From contig NAJO01000027.1 in NCBI GenBank assembly GCA_002077065.1, positions 496,001 through 560,000 of the forward strand: a stretch of 64,000 nucleotides of DNA, read 5' to 3'. Every line of letters begins with the position of its first letter. The stretch's first letter is position 1. A program made the translations under genes and the position numbers. The DNA is from Cryoendolithus antarcticus (taxonomy: Eukaryota > Ascomycota > Dothideomycetes > Cladosporiales > Cladosporiaceae). Of the stretch, positions 1 through 9,885 are shown one piece after another. The notes beneath the pieces are model-generated. The model saw only the letters and a list, made by a program, of their open reading frames with translations. It did no database searches and was not told where the DNA came from.

Positions 1-1735
1 CCTGACAGACGGACGCTCCCGCGTTCAGGATCTGGAGGCATTGCTCGCCGGTCGTGATCCCTCCCGTGGCGAAGATGACTTTTGATGCTGGCTCAGATGG
101 CTTGATCGCTGGACTGGGTGCACTCGTTGATGCGGGTGCGACCGATGACTTCGAGAGGGGCGACGTAGGTGGAGCCGACAGGTCTGAAGAAGTCGCTGCA
201 TCGTTCGAGACCTCAGAGGCTTGTAGCTTCGCTGCTGACGACGCAAATGGTGTTTCAGGTATCTTGATGATGGGCTGCTTGCTAGCTGCTTCTGCTTCTG
301 GTGTAAGAGGCTTCAGTCGCGCGGCATCGCGGGTTGTGCTGGCTTCCGCGGCGTCCATTGCGGGCTTCGTGGGAGTCGCAGCAGGCTTCTCTGCTGCTTG
401 CTTCACAGGCGTTCGCTGTGCTGGTTTCGAAGATGCAGGCGTCGAATCATCTTTTGGCGGACCTTGATCGAGTCTTGCGCGATACCTCCCAACGAGCGCA
501 AGCGTCCGCTCGAACATCTGTGGTCCTGAGTACCCGCCCATCTCAGTAAGTAGCTTCTCTTCGTGTGCGGGCATGATATAGCCTTTAGGTATCACATCTG
601 GCCGCTTCTTCGTTGTGTTGCCAACGATCACTCCATCTACACCTGATGCCCAGACGGCTTGGCAAATGCCTGCGATCTGCTCATCCGAGTCCTCGTCCGG
701 GCTGACTTTCACCATGACTGCTGGTCTCGTTCTCCGATCGGTCGACTGTGCTGCATCTACTACTGCCGACAGTATACTTGTAAGTGGGCCGACAGCCTGC
801 AGGTCCCTCAGGCCAGGCGTGTTGGGTGACGACACATTGACGACAAGTATATCCGCGTATCTTGCCAATTGGTCGACGCAATACACGTAGTCTCTCGCTA
901 TCGCCTCAATGTCACCGTCAGGTGTCGTCTTGTTCTTCGCCATCTGCACAGCCAGTAGCTTCCCTGGGATCAGGCTACCCGGTGGCACGCCAGTCTCGCC
1001 GTCCAACACCGCTCGCTCCCCATCTGGTCCCAAACCAAGTCCCAGACTTCGCGCAAACTCTCTGACACGTTGTCGCAAGTTTCTTGCAACATGATCCGCG
1101 CCTTTGCTGTTCAAGCCGTACCGATTGATCAGGGCGTTCTGACTGGGTAATCGGAACACCCGCGGCTTCGGGTTCCCTTCCTGTGGCAATGGTGTCGCAC
1201 CTCCAACTTCCACGATCGCAGGTCCCAGAGCGAACAGCGGCGAAGGTATCTCAGCATCCTTGTCGATTCCTGCGCTTGTTCCGATAGGATTGTCAAGAAC
1301 ATGCCCGAAAACCTCGACCCTCAGGTCGCCCCGCTCGGTGTCATTGTTCCCTCGTTCCCGGGGGTGAAGATTGAACGCAAAGAGCCCTTGTATGTAGGAT
1401 ACGCCTTTATGATGCGCTTCTTCAGGATCGTAGTGTATCAGGCGGAGAGAGGGTACAACAAGCCATTGGTGTATGCTTGCGCGTGTGTCTGTTATGTACA
1501 AGTAGCCAAATCCGAGTGTAACGAGTATTCCAGTGCCATATATGAGGTTCTTGAGTCTTGTCCCTGCAGAGCGCGCATCACCTGCTGCAGTTGATGCTTC
1601 TCGGCGGATACCCCAGCGCTGCGTGTGCTGAGATATAGGTATCCTGGTATGTTGACGGAGTAATCGCGACCTGTGAGAGACACTGGAGAGCGACAAGGTA
1701 GCTGGCAGGCGAACTAGGCGCTGAGAGCCCGCCAT
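1..1735 (-). CDS. URA9: Dihydroorotate dehydrogenase, mitochondrial class 2 (3' end beyond window)
   Basis: Oxidises dihydroorotate to orotate in pyrimidine synthesis, passing electrons to ubiquinone at the inner mitochondrial membrane (family knowledge). One open frame without introns starts at the ATG complementary to 1733-1735 and runs off the window start, so the C terminus is missing. Seen: an Arg/Ser-rich presequence (about residues 1-50), a hydrophobic anchor (about 61-78), the FMN/substrate motif NVSSPNTPGLRDL, VKVSPDED, and FATGGITTGEQ followed by NAGAS at the visible end. Between the helix ending in ALVGRYRARL and the strand KVIFATGG lies a low-complexity linker of about 128 residues rich in Ala, Ser, Pro, Thr and Lys (about bases 93-476). 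Other fungal enzymes have a linker here, but this one seems long. The transmembrane anchor separates it from soluble class 1 enzymes. Confidence 0.93.
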   Translation of the reverse strand, partial: MAGSQRLVRLPATLSLSSVSHRSRLLRQHTRIPISQHTQRWGIRREASTAAGDARSAGTRLKNLIYGTGILVTLGFGYLYITDTRASIHQWLVVPSLRLIHYDPEEAHHKGVSYIQGLFAFNLHPRERGNNDTERGDLRVEVFGHVLDNPIGTSAGIDKDAEIPSPLFALGPAIVEVGGATPLPQEGNPKPRVFRLPSQNALINRYGLNSKGADHVARNLRQRVREFARSLGLGLGPDGERAVLDGETGVPPGSLIPGKLLAVQMAKNKTTPDGDIEAIARDYVYCVDQLARYADILVVNVSSPNTPGLRDLQAVGPLTSILSAVVDAAQSTDRRTRPAVMVKVSPDEDSDEQIAGICQAVWASGVDGVIVGNTTKKRPDVIPKGYIMPAHEEKLLTEMGGYSGPQMFERTLALVGRYRARLDQGPPKDDSTPASSKPAQRTPVKQAAEKPAATPTKPAMDAAEASTTRDAARLKPLTPEAEAASKQPIIKIPETPFASSAAKLQASEVSNDAATSSDLSAPPTSPLSKSSVAPASTSAPSPAIKPSEPASKVIFATGGITTGEQCLQILNAGASVCQ

Positions 1736-2751
1736 GCCGCGCAATGGCTAATATCGGCCGGTAGTAGTATCTCAATGTGAGAGCTTCGAAGTTCGAGCTT
1801 CAATGCGCGAGTTGGCGCTGATTGGCAAGGCTGTGCCCGCCGCTAGCGGCTGTTGACGATTTTGCACCGTATTTTACCATCAACTATTCCTCCTCTACGA
1901 ACCCCAATAATCATTCTGATAGTTCTAGCTGGCATTTACTCAGCTGCCATAGCGAACACATTTCCCGTGATGGCATTGTCCTACGATCTCCTCAGGGAAT
2001 TCATCATTTTCACAGCTTCGCTGCGTTCACCCACACACACAGCCTCGCCCGTTGAGGCGCCATGGAAAGGCGCAATCATGCAGAAGACAGGGCATGAACC
2101 AAGGCTTTCTCACTGACATCAGTTCGAATTGCGGCGCAGTGACGAGCGCGTTCTTGTGCCTCCGACCCTCAAAACGACCGATGGGACTGCTCATGTAGGC
2201 GGTACTAATGGGTGAAGGTGTTTCAAACGCTGCATCGCAGCGCCAGATCGACATTGCAGTCCATCCCGCTCCTCATGCATGTCGATCGGGACGCTTATCC
2301 GGCTGAGTATCATTGAGGGGCTCAAGTCAGATCATTGTCCTTCTAGGCACTGACCAGCGAAGCCGCACCCCTGATCTCCATGCTCAGATGGACGGCACGT
2401 ACATTGTACTGGACAGCCTGAACGAACGCCGTGAAGATGAACTACTTACAAGATGAGCTGTCCACTGGCACCTCGAGTCCACAGCGCCACTATAGCGCCA
2501 CCCGCGTCTGCGACATTGCATGTCCCGTGTGGTGCAGCCTCGCCGTTGTGCGATATGTGAGCCAAGTGGCAGTGTCAATGTGGGCGAAGCCATGATCGCA
2601 CAGTATACCTCAAACATTCTCCTATGCGCTTCTCTTCAGTCGTTCGCACGTAGTACGAATTTAAAGTATTGACGTTGAACACGTCAGCACTGAGGATCCG
2701 GGACAAGGCTTCGACTGACTAATAGCTACCTTGCAATCAGGTCGAAGCGAT
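1736..2751. other. Intergenic region, divergent promoters
   Basis: Lies between the start of the dihydroorotate dehydrogenase gene and the ATG of the HET gene, so it must hold both promoters. Open frames here are short and show no recognisable protein. No repeat or element was seen. Confidence 0.5.
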
Positions 2752-5037
2752 ATGGGGTATGGTGACCAAGTCATACGCCTGATTCCCCTCTGGGTGACTT
2801 TAGGGATCGCGCTTGGGTTGCTCCCAGCTGGATATTTCATTCTTTGGGCCACCGGGCTTGACCAATCCCTTGCGCGGCTCATCGTCTCTGGAGCACAGTA
2901 CCTGCATCGTCGGGGACAGCGCAATCGTGATGTCTATGGCTGGCCTGATATGCTTGGGCGAGACCCTGTTCTCCGCGCATACTCTGCTGTCATCCCCGCT
3001 CGTGACGGCGTCTTTCCTCTCGAGCGGGTGCTAGCTGCTTACGCGCGTTATCCCCAGTCGAAGAACGAAGGACCTACGAATTTGACGATTTTCCGCGTAC
3101 GGGCATGGCTGGACGACTGTGCACGAAATCATCAAGATCTGGGTCTCAATGAGAGCCACGGCAGCGTCTGCAAGGAATTTGATGATGGCGACTTTGGCTG
3201 TCCATTATGGCTAATCGATATCGAGGATCACTGCCTGGTGCCATATTCGCCTGGTATGCAATACATGGCTCTCAGCTACGTCTGGGGTCGAGTCGACAGC
3301 GCACAAACGAGTGCCGCAAATCTTGCCAGTCTTAGGCAATCAAAGTCTCTACTCGGACCTCACGCGAAAGTCTCACTTCCAAGGACTGTCAGAGATGCAA
3401 TGTACTTGACGGGATTCCTCGCTCGGCGATATCTCTGGTGCGATCGACTTTGTATAGTTCAGGATGACCATAGAACCAAGCATGCTCAGATTGAGCAGAT
3501 GGCAATGATTTACGCCCGATCGTATTGTACCATCGTTGCATTGGATGGCCGAGACGCCAATGCAGGTATACATGGAATACCGAACTTGAGTCGGCCTTTT
3601 CGAGCTACAGACGTTCATGACGGCACGAGCGATGGACGTTCAGAAAAAGGTGTCTGGCAATCAAGGGGCTGGACCTTCCAGGAAGAACTTTTCCCCGTTA
3701 GACTCATCTGGATGTCGGACGAACTTGTGAGCTGGCAGTGTTCGAGTCAGGATCGCGCCTACCACAGTGCGGGCGAGGAGCGTATTCAAGTGCGATCTGT
3801 GCCTCGTTATAGCCAGACGCGAGATTGGCAGAAAGTCGGCGGGTTTCTTTGTCCAGATGCATTTTCTAATGTGTACTACGAGGACATCGTCAAAGCGTAT
3901 TCATTACGCATTTTCAGTAACCACGCGCCCGACGACCGCTACAATGCCTTCTCGGGTATCCAGCGTGTGATGGAAACGACATGTCGTGAGCCATTTCTTC
4001 AAGGCATTCCAGTCCGTTGGCTATCGCACTATCTGCTTTGGACATCCGGCAACACAGCCACGAAAAGACGTCGACTGCGCTATCATGGAAGCATTGTTCC
4101 ACCACCAAGCTGGTCATGGACAGGCTGGGCTACGTCCATAGAATTCCCGCCTTGGACACAAGAAGGACATGAGCCTGACTTCGGCATTGTGACATGGCTG
4201 CACGATGGGGAGAATTTACCACAATCAGCACGGGTTGATGCAGCATCCTCGGCCGTAGAGTGGCCGAAGTATCCTCCTTTCATGCCAGAAGGTGCAATGC
4301 CAGCGGCTGATGCCGGCGATCCTGATTCCAGACTTGACCCGCACATTTCAGCCTATAGAGATCTAGCGATATTGCCAGCACTGGCACCGTCCCTGTCTGG
4401 AGCTGCAGTCATCTGTGGTCGAGTGCTCGTGGCTTCGTTCAAGTTAGAAAACCGTGATACGACTCATCCCGGACTTAGTGTCCTCGTAACGGGAGCTATC
4501 CCCGACTTCGCTGGGGTACTCTACGAGAAGAACGCCAAAGTTGCAGACGGCCACGTATTGTATGTTTTGGCGATCTCTCGTGGAGCATACGCAATCGCCA
4601 CCGATTGCGGAAGAGTACCCCGGGGGCACAAATATTATATGGTCGCTCCTGCAGGCAACTTGAAGCCTCCTCTGGACCCCCTCATGCGCAAATCTGCCAA
4701 GCCCTTCATATGGCGCGAATACTTCTACGATCAGGATGATCCCGATGCCCCACAATTCGGCATGAAAGGCAGTGACAAGGTTCGCCGTCGTAAAGAGCTG
4801 AATGATTATCCAGAGTACTTCGTTGAACCTCAAGCTACTTTTACAAATTACTATCACCCTGCACTGAAAAGTCTCACGCTGGATCGAGAGTACTTCCCGG
4901 GCTCGATCTACGAGTACTACAGCGTGATGTGGGTGGAATGGGAGAACGGAATCGCCTACCGCAAGGGCTTGGCCAGGATCGCGAAAGGCGTCTTCGAGCG
5001 GGAGTGTCTGGGCTGGATGGATGTCACCTTGGGCTAG
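2752..5037 (+). CDS. HET-domain (heterokaryon incompatibility) protein
   Basis: A 761-residue protein in one exon. The HET domain occupies about residues 168-310. Seen motifs: YMALSYVWG at its start, SLPRTVRDAM, YLWCDRLCIVQDD, QIEQMAMIYARS, and GWTFQEELFPVRLIW near its end. HET domains trigger non-self recognition cell death in filamentous fungi, and they are structurally related to TIR domains (family knowledge). The N terminus (about residues 5-35) carries a hydrophobic stretch that could be a membrane segment. The long C-terminal half (about 320-761) has no motif I recognise. The open frame extends upstream to a TTG at 2731, but the first ATG is at 2752, so that start was chosen. HET genes are usually numerous and fast-evolving, so the partner and trigger cannot be told. 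A rhodanese exon remnant lies 85 bp downstream. Confidence 0.9.
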   Translation: MGYGDQVIRLIPLWVTLGIALGLLPAGYFILWATGLDQSLARLIVSGAQYLHRRGQRNRDVYGWPDMLGRDPVLRAYSAVIPARDGVFPLERVLAAYARYPQSKNEGPTNLTIFRVRAWLDDCARNHQDLGLNESHGSVCKEFDDGDFGCPLWLIDIEDHCLVPYSPGMQYMALSYVWGRVDSAQTSAANLASLRQSKSLLGPHAKVSLPRTVRDAMYLTGFLARRYLWCDRLCIVQDDHRTKHAQIEQMAMIYARSYCTIVALDGRDANAGIHGIPNLSRPFRATDVHDGTSDGRSEKGVWQSRGWTFQEELFPVRLIWMSDELVSWQCSSQDRAYHSAGEERIQVRSVPRYSQTRDWQKVGGFLCPDAFSNVYYEDIVKAYSLRIFSNHAPDDRYNAFSGIQRVMETTCREPFLQGIPVRWLSHYLLWTSGNTATKRRRLRYHGSIVPPPSWSWTGWATSIEFPPWTQEGHEPDFGIVTWLHDGENLPQSARVDAASSAVEWPKYPPFMPEGAMPAADAGDPDSRLDPHISAYRDLAILPALAPSLSGAAVICGRVLVASFKLENRDTTHPGLSVLVTGAIPDFAGVLYEKNAKVADGHVLYVLAISRGAYAIATDCGRVPRGHKYYMVAPAGNLKPPLDPLMRKSAKPFIWREYFYDQDDPDAPQFGMKGSDKVRRRKELNDYPEYFVEPQATFTNYYHPALKSLTLDREYFPGSIYEYYSVMWVEWENGIAYRKGLARIAKGVFERECLGWMDVTLG

Positions 5038-5122
5038 GAGAATATCACAGCCTATAGACTATCACAGAGCAATCCGCAAACCTACCACTATACACCGGCA
5101 GCAGACAATGTATATTCTCCAG

Positions 5123-5195
5123 GTGCGGTAAGGACCGGGAGCTGACCGCGGCGTACGCGAAGGACGTCGAGGCAGGCTTCGACGGATTTCACTAG
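5123..5195 (+). pseudogene. Stray copy of last exon of the Cdc25-type rhodanese gene
   Basis: These 73 bases match the 73-base second exon of the rhodanese gene at 33932-34004, which lies on the other strand. By eye about 59 of 73 positions agree, with no indel. The frame reads GKDRELTAAYAKDVEAGFDG and ends in TAG, against GEDKELTEAYAKDVWEGFDG in the intact gene. The copy starts directly after CTCCAG, like a splice acceptor, and ends at the stop codon. No copy of exon 1 with its HC(x)5R site is present: the HET gene lies upstream. Most likely a remnant of a duplicated gene. Splicing of this exon onto an upstream transcript cannot be ruled out. Confidence 0.75.
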
Positions 5196-5678
5196 CAAAA
5201 TCACAATCGCAAGGATCTTCCTCCCAAGGCTGGATCGTGATGCTGACGACTGAGATGAGGACGAGCGGCTGATGGGGCAACGGAGCCAGTGTGGAGGATA
5301 CGAATGTGATGACGACCGCACACGCTCAGTCCTCGCAGTCGAGTGAGGACGGTCGCAGTGACCTCTTAAGCCATGCTGACCATTACACCTGTCCACTGTG
5401 ATTTGCTCTGCTACTGCACGGGACAGCGTATGTGCGCAGCCTCATGAGAGGCAACGAATCGCACTTTGCCCGTTCACTCGTAGTCAAAACCCCGCACTTC
5501 ATCCGTTGCACGACAAACCTCTCTTCCAGCACTGTCATCAGATCAACCAGGCTACCACACCCTCGATTTCGCCTACCCCGAAGGACAAGCAACAACGTCA
5601 TGGCTAGTGTGCTTACTTCAGGTACATGGCCCTCATCCTCGTTGATGATCAGCACGCACTAACCTCTACACCAGGCGA
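5196..5678. other. Intergenic region without recognised gene
   Basis: Contains overlapping short open frames on both strands (for example 5383-5655 minus) with no recognisable motif. A possible 50-55 bp intron (GTACAT at about 5621 to CCAG at 5674, with CTAAC upstream of the acceptor) may belong to the small open frame that follows. Confidence 0.35.
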
Positions 5679-5900
5679 GCCGGCAATCTCGCCGTCTGCA
5701 AAGACTACATAGGCCTGTGGACTGTGGTCTTCAAAATTTCAATGATAGTCGTTGCCTTAATCGTGAGATTCAGCGAAGATCGCGAGGACGACTTGCGCTT
5801 CTCGCCACGCATAATGCTGTTCATGCTAGCCTGTTCCGGCGTTGTCTTTCCCGGCACGATGATACTCTGGTACGTGATCTGGTACATTTTCGACAGGTGA
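5679..5900 (+). CDS. Possible small membrane protein or last exon of one
   Basis: An open frame ending in TGA at 5898-5900 encodes about 73 residues with two hydrophobic segments: around FKISMIVVALIVRF, and around IMLFMLACSGVVF running on to ILWYVIWYIF. The segments are separated by a charged loop (SEDREDDLRFS). The first in-frame ATG is at 5742, giving 52 residues. A short upstream exon beginning at the ATG at 5600 could be spliced in, but the best-looking acceptor gives the wrong frame. I do not recognise a family. The amphipathic pattern is protein-like, but this could be a decayed gene. Confidence 0.25.
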   Translation, partial: AGNLAVCKDYIGLWTVVFKISMIVVALIVRFSEDREDDLRFSPRIMLFMLACSGVVFPGTMILWYVIWYIFDR

Positions 5901-6259
5901 GCTGGCAGCTGGACAAGATCACGGAGGCTCTGGACGTGGGATTGCAAAGTCGGGTGCAGAGCGACGGAGTGATGTGACCCGCACGGTTGTCCACGATGTA
6001 ATGGCATGAGGACATGCCAGGCTCCAGCGCTCAGTACCATGAGGTTCATCGGGTAGACTGGAAGCACGCTCTGAGGCACAGGAAGAGCCGGGCAAGCACA
6101 GCCCTGAGCTGGCAGGATCAAGCTACTGAAAATCAACTTGGGGTGGCAATCATGATGGTCACTCAGCATGGGATATTGTGGCTGGCGCGAAGACATCTAA
6201 CCCAATGCATATCTCCTCGGGTCTCGAACACCATACTCTTTACCCCGTCAGGCCCAGGC
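5901..6259. other. Intergenic region
   Basis: Lies downstream of the GDI1 stop codon. Nothing recognisable was seen. The open frames crossing it are continuations of frames opposite GDI1. Confidence 0.4.
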
Positions 6260-7726
6260 TCACTCCTCCACAGCCAAATTATCTCCAGGCTTCAGCCCTT
6301 CAACCTTCAACTCCTCACCAGCAGCTCGTTGGTATATATCCCTCACATCATCTGCATTCAGGTTAGCCTCGCATACTTCCACCCTTCAAGGAATGGAATA
6401 CTACTCACCAGTCGTCGTCTCAAAATGACTCGTAGCATCATAACTCCTCGAAATAAACACATTGTCCTTCTCCCCACTCTCCAATGGCTCATAAATCGGA
6501 ATCGGCTTCCCCATGAACTTCTCCTCAATCCGGCCCAACCTCTCCAACCCCGGCGCAAGCTCCAAATGATGGTTCGCTTCCGTCTCCGCGATCGTAGACA
6601 CAATAGCGATGTAGTATCCTTTCGGGCAGACGTTGTGCGCGGACGACACCATGGCGATGTAGATGTCGTGTTTGCGGCCTACCTGGCTTTGGGGCAGGAT
6701 GAGCTGCACGGAGTCGGAGTTGTCGGTTTTGTCGATTGGGTGGTTGAGGATGCAGATGGCCTTGAGGAGGTGGCCGGTGACTTTGACTTTGTCGGGGAAG
6801 TAACTCGGGTCTGCGAGGATTTTGGAGCATTTCGTGGTGAAGTTCATTCCTGGGCCTTCTTCGCCGCGCTCTTTCATCGTTGCGCGGATGCCGCTTACTT
6901 TTCCTGAGGGCGAGTATGTGATCTCGTCGATGTGCGTGTTGAGCATGTAGGTGCCGCCGTAGATTGCTGACAGCCGGGCGAAACCTTGCGGGAGCTCGCC
7001 GAGGCCGTAGAGCGGGTAGATGTAGGGCGATTTGCCGTAGCGGGCCATGCTGTTGACGTATAGCCGGATCCGCTCCACGCATTCTTTTGCCGCGCCGCGT
7101 TCGTTGATGTACTCGTCTGTGGTGTACAGCGCCATGCTATGCCCAATGAAGTCCCGCGTTGTGGCTTCCAAGCCGTACTTGTCGTAGACTTGCTTCATGG
7201 TTGTTTGGCTGAGGTTCATGCCGTTGTGTGTGCTGGGGTTTGCTTGGTCGAAGTTTCCGACCCACTGAAGGAAGTTCTTTGCTCGTCTCTTCTCGAACAA
7301 GCCCATGAGGGGACTTCGCAATGCCTCGCCTGCATCACTCGGCACCTTCGCTACTGTCGCACGCGCGCCGGCGCCTTGCTGCACGTAGCTCCCTGCTATC
7401 TGCTTGAACTCAAGGTATCGCGTCACGTCCGTGCTGACGAGGATGTTGGTTAATTCGCCGTTGCTCATCAGCAGCTTGGGCACGAGGTCGATGTTCCAGT
7501 CGTTCGCGCGGCCGTACTTTTTCCACGGCTCAGTCCCTGGTGTGAAATTGTTGTATTGTTTGTAGAGGGTTTCGAGGTTCACGCTGGCGGACTCGCCGCC
7601 GTAGTGGTCATTACGATCTATGTGGAGGACTTTCTTGCCTTTGACGGAGAAGACGCCGCTGAGGACACACTCTGTCAGGCCGGTGCCGAGCACGACGATG
7701 TCGTATTCGGGGGCGATCTCGTCCAT
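6260..7726 (-). CDS. GDI1: Rab GDP-dissociation inhibitor
   Basis: Extracts prenylated GDP-bound Rab GTPases from membranes and recycles them through the cytosol in vesicle traffic (family knowledge). Two exons, 7726-6409 and 6351-6260, separated by a 57 bp intron (GTGAGT...GCAG), give 469 residues, normal for the family. Seen: MDEIAPEYDIVVLGTGLTE at the N terminus with the dinucleotide-fold glycine motif, DRNDHYGGESASV, the conserved YKSPYIYPLYGLGELPQGF-like stretch (here GKSPYIYPLYGLGELPQGF), and SRSYDATSHFETTTDD across the splice. Exon 2 encodes DVRDIYQRAAGEEL and the C terminus. Without the intron the frame would stop two residues after FETTT, which removes a conserved tail, so the splice is well supported. 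The Rab escort protein is a relative but is longer and differs in the N-terminal motifs. Confidence 0.97.
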
Positions 7727-8221
7727 GGTGGCGGTAAGAATGTGTTGTACGTCAAGGGAGGATTTAGAGGAAGCCTTTGGTTAGAGGAAATGCAAGCAGG
7801 TTTAGCGTGTAACAAGTTGAAGCAGCTAAGTAACGGCGGTATGATGCAGTTGGTACGTGGGGTGTATCAGACACTTGTTGGCTGCTATGTAGATCTGTTC
7901 TCATTCCAGGCTACTTCTCTCTGCGACCATACCCACAGAGGAGAGTTCTAACCATCTCGAGTCGCTTCAGCTAACCCAAACTTCCCTTGAGACCCATATG
8001 CTGTCTATTAATCTCAGCGTCTTCGTCTCGAAGAGGGCAGGTGCGGTGAATCTAGTGGGGGGCTTAGTCACCCTTCGTTGACCTGACTCGTGCACTTGCT
8101 CGAGAAAGCTCACTGTTGACAATCGGTGTTGATCACCTTCTATATCGACTGGAGACATACTCAAGCCGTGACATGTAGGCGACTCACCACATTGGTCATA
8201 TCTAGGGCCCAACGCTCAATC
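7727..8221. other. Divergent promoter region, GDI1 / NUR1
   Basis: Lies between the two start codons and should hold both promoters. No further gene or repeat was recognised. Confidence 0.5.
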
Positions 8222-9595
8222 ATGCCTCCTTTAGTGCGCCGGCGACCGCTACTCGAGCGCATCAGAGCAAACCTCGATCTGGGCGACATTTGGCTATGGA
8301 TCTCGGAGGAGCTGAATGACGATACCTACGATGAGCTACTCAAGGAGTGGGCAACCACAATCGGCATCGCTCTGAACATTGTGTTCGTCATAGCAAGAGG
8401 CGCCAGCAGCCCCAGCGTCTCAAAAGGCAGTGAAGATGTCTTCGGGGACAGCGAGTCGAGGCGCGGAAGCGGATGGTTCACATGGCTGGTGAGTTGGCAG
8501 GATCGTAGTCCACGGCGCATCGAGCGCTGACGGTAGGTACAGGCATGCTTTCTAGTCTACTCTCTTACTCTCATCTGCTGCGTCAACGCGTTTTGGACAT
8601 TCTTTCGCAAGCGGCACTACCGACTCTTTGAGCAGCCGGTGGATCTGCCTCCATCGACGCCTTCAGCGCACAGAGTCCGCGTTGACAGCTCCCCTGCTTC
8701 ATCATCGCCGATACAATACCTGCAGACTGTCATCGCAGCAGCACGGGCAGGTGCACAAGCGTACCCGGATCCCGAGCGAGAGGTCTGGGAAGTCCGCATA
8801 TGGGACCCGAAGCCCTTCAACCTAACAGTCTTCACGCTCTTCTCACCCGGACACCTGCTGGTCTACTTCTCGCTCCTTCCGACTGCAGAATTCGATCAGC
8901 GACCTTCACTCACAGTCTTGATGGCAGTCCTGTTCGGCACCGTGCTGTCATTCCAACTTGGCTTCCTGCGCACCTCCTTCAGTCAGCAAGCCAAAGACTC
9001 AGTCCTCATCCATGGCGAAGTGATGAACGAGTATGACACGAAATTTGTGCATCCCTTCCTTAACCGTCCAGTCAGAGACGTTGGCATACAGACACGCGAG
9101 AGCGCACTCAGTCCGCGGGGCACGAAGACGAGAGAAGTAGACGTCTACACGCCTACGACAATCGTCAAACGAGGCTTCAAGACGAACCCAAACACCAACT
9201 ACGCCAGCTCCTACGACCCAGATGATCTGGCCAACAAGCCCGAGCCCCGTCGCCAGGAAGCAGTGCGCACTACAAGCACCTCTTCTATCTTCAAATCTCC
9301 AGCCCCGGCAGCGTACGTGAACGGCTACACGCAGTCTCCAACTGCTGCTACAAGCGGGAGAGACTACTCTTCACCGATCAAGCCTCACCATGAGAGACTA
9401 CGAGAGCGCAGTCCAGTCAAGGGCGATGGAGGTAGTTTCGGGGTGTATAGTCATGCTGCTAGTCCGTTGAGGAAAGCTACAAGTACTTCGCAGATTAGAG
9501 CGGAGAGGGCTGGCAGTCCATTGAAGAGAGCTAGCGGAGTGAGTAGCGTCAATGGGCCGGGTGAGGAGAGGAGAAGGGTCACGGGAAGGTATTGA
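8222..9595 (+). CDS. NUR1: Nuclear rim protein Nur1 / Mug154 family (DUF2418)
   Basis: An inner nuclear membrane protein. In yeast, Nur1 works with Heh1 in tethering rDNA and silent chromatin to the nuclear rim (established for yeast). Exon 1 is 8222-8488 and exon 2 is 8543-9595, with a 54 bp intron (GTGAGT...ACAG), giving 439 residues. Seen: PLVRRRPLLERIRANLDLGD at the N terminus, a first membrane region near IGIALNIVFVIARG, a second spanning the splice (CFLVYSLTLICCVNAFWTFF), then RKRHYRLFEQPVD and the family signature PSTPSAHRVRVDSSPASSSP. Two more hydrophobic stretches follow (FSPGHLLVYFSLLP and LMAVLFGTVLSFQLGF), then SFSQQAKDSVLIHGEV and EYDTKFVHPF. The last 130 residues are a disordered Ser/Pro/Arg-rich tail. 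Confidence 0.93.
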
Positions 9596-9885
9596 GAGGG
9601 GCTGAGTGTGTATAATACGGAGTGTACGATGAAACTGTATTGAAAAGTCGCCGGACATTATGGGGACCATACCTTTGCGTCTAAACCGATTCATAGGTAC
9701 AGGGGCCGATGTCGTCTCTGCATCCGCTCGATGCGGTCTTTGCACTTGGCGGCCGCCAGGTTCTTAGCGCAAATGCCCGATCCACGAATTACAGCATCCC
9801 CGAGCTTTGCGGCTCACACCTCACGCTTCGCCATTGACTTCAGCAGTGCACAGATTCAACACGTATCTTTCAGTCTACCAGCGAC

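Noticed and set aside
2731..2751. TTG as start of the HET gene
   Set aside because: Nuclear fungal genes rarely start at TTG; the in-frame ATG at 2752 is adequate.
6014..6907. Long plus-strand open frame (297 aa) opposite GDI1
   Set aside because: It lies mostly antisense to the strongly conserved GDI1 exon and has no recognisable domain. It is a shadow of codon bias.
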